Shown piece by piece: positions 5,301 to 5,305 of a stretch of DNA of 5,305 nucleotides. Source of the DNA: Zoogloeaceae bacterium (GTDB taxonomy: Bacteria; Pseudomonadota; Gammaproteobacteria; Burkholderiales; Rhodocyclaceae); NCBI GenBank assembly GCA_031281985.1, contig JAITEO010000172.1, positions 1 through 5,305 of the forward strand, in the 5' to 3' direction. The position numbers were made by a program, and so were the translations under genes. The notes under the pieces were generated by a model. It searched no databases and was not told the origin of the DNA. It worked only from the letters and a program-made list of their open reading frames with translations. Within the stretch, counting starts at the first letter, position 1. Every line of letters begins with the position of its first letter.

Positions 5301-5305
5301 TGAGA

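Overview
The window reads almost entirely on the minus strand, from right to left. It looks like an accessory island in a proteobacterium, possibly a betaproteobacterium. That placement rests on base composition, the P4-type integrase remnant and a dispersed repeat of the 'cattgcgagg' kind, not on a diagnostic core gene. No rRNA, tRNA, CRISPR array or intact insertion sequence was seen.

Layout in order of transcription. The right end (about 5160-5305) holds an inverted pair of short dispersed repeats. Next is the decayed C-terminal part of a P4-type tyrosine integrase (about 4840-5160). Then come two genes: a 297-residue protein with an N-terminal zinc ribbon and three TPR-like repeats (4746-3853), and a 217-residue CbxX/CfxQ-family AAA+ protein (3797-3144). 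The AAA+ protein lacks the Walker A threonine and the C-terminal lid. A gene-poor gap of about 415 bases follows (3143-2729), holding two diverged tandem copies of a leader-like sequence. Then come two overlapping genes: a 442-residue coiled-coil protein (2728-1400) and, joined to it by an ATGA overlap, a larger protein (1403 to beyond base 1). The larger protein has an uncharacterised N-terminal region and an intact CbxX/CfxQ AAA+ domain, and it runs off the left edge.

The cluster therefore has two halves, each pairing a structural or adaptor-like protein with a CbxX-type AAA+ protein. The halves share sequence before their genes. A 65-base segment covering the ribosome binding site, start codon and first nine codons after it is 52/65 identical between the short AAA+ gene and the coiled-coil gene. 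A second leader type occurs three times: once before the zinc-ribbon gene and twice in tandem before the coiled-coil gene. These repeats suggest that the cluster grew by duplication and that one duplicated gene may have been lost from the gap.

Working model (inference): the intact AAA+ protein is a motor that remodels an unknown target. The degenerate short AAA+ protein is a regulatory or assembly partner, or a decaying paralogue. The coiled-coil and zinc-ribbon/TPR proteins are scaffolds or substrate adaptors. The position beside a dead integrase fits an acquired accessory or defence-type system, but nothing in the sequence proves that role.
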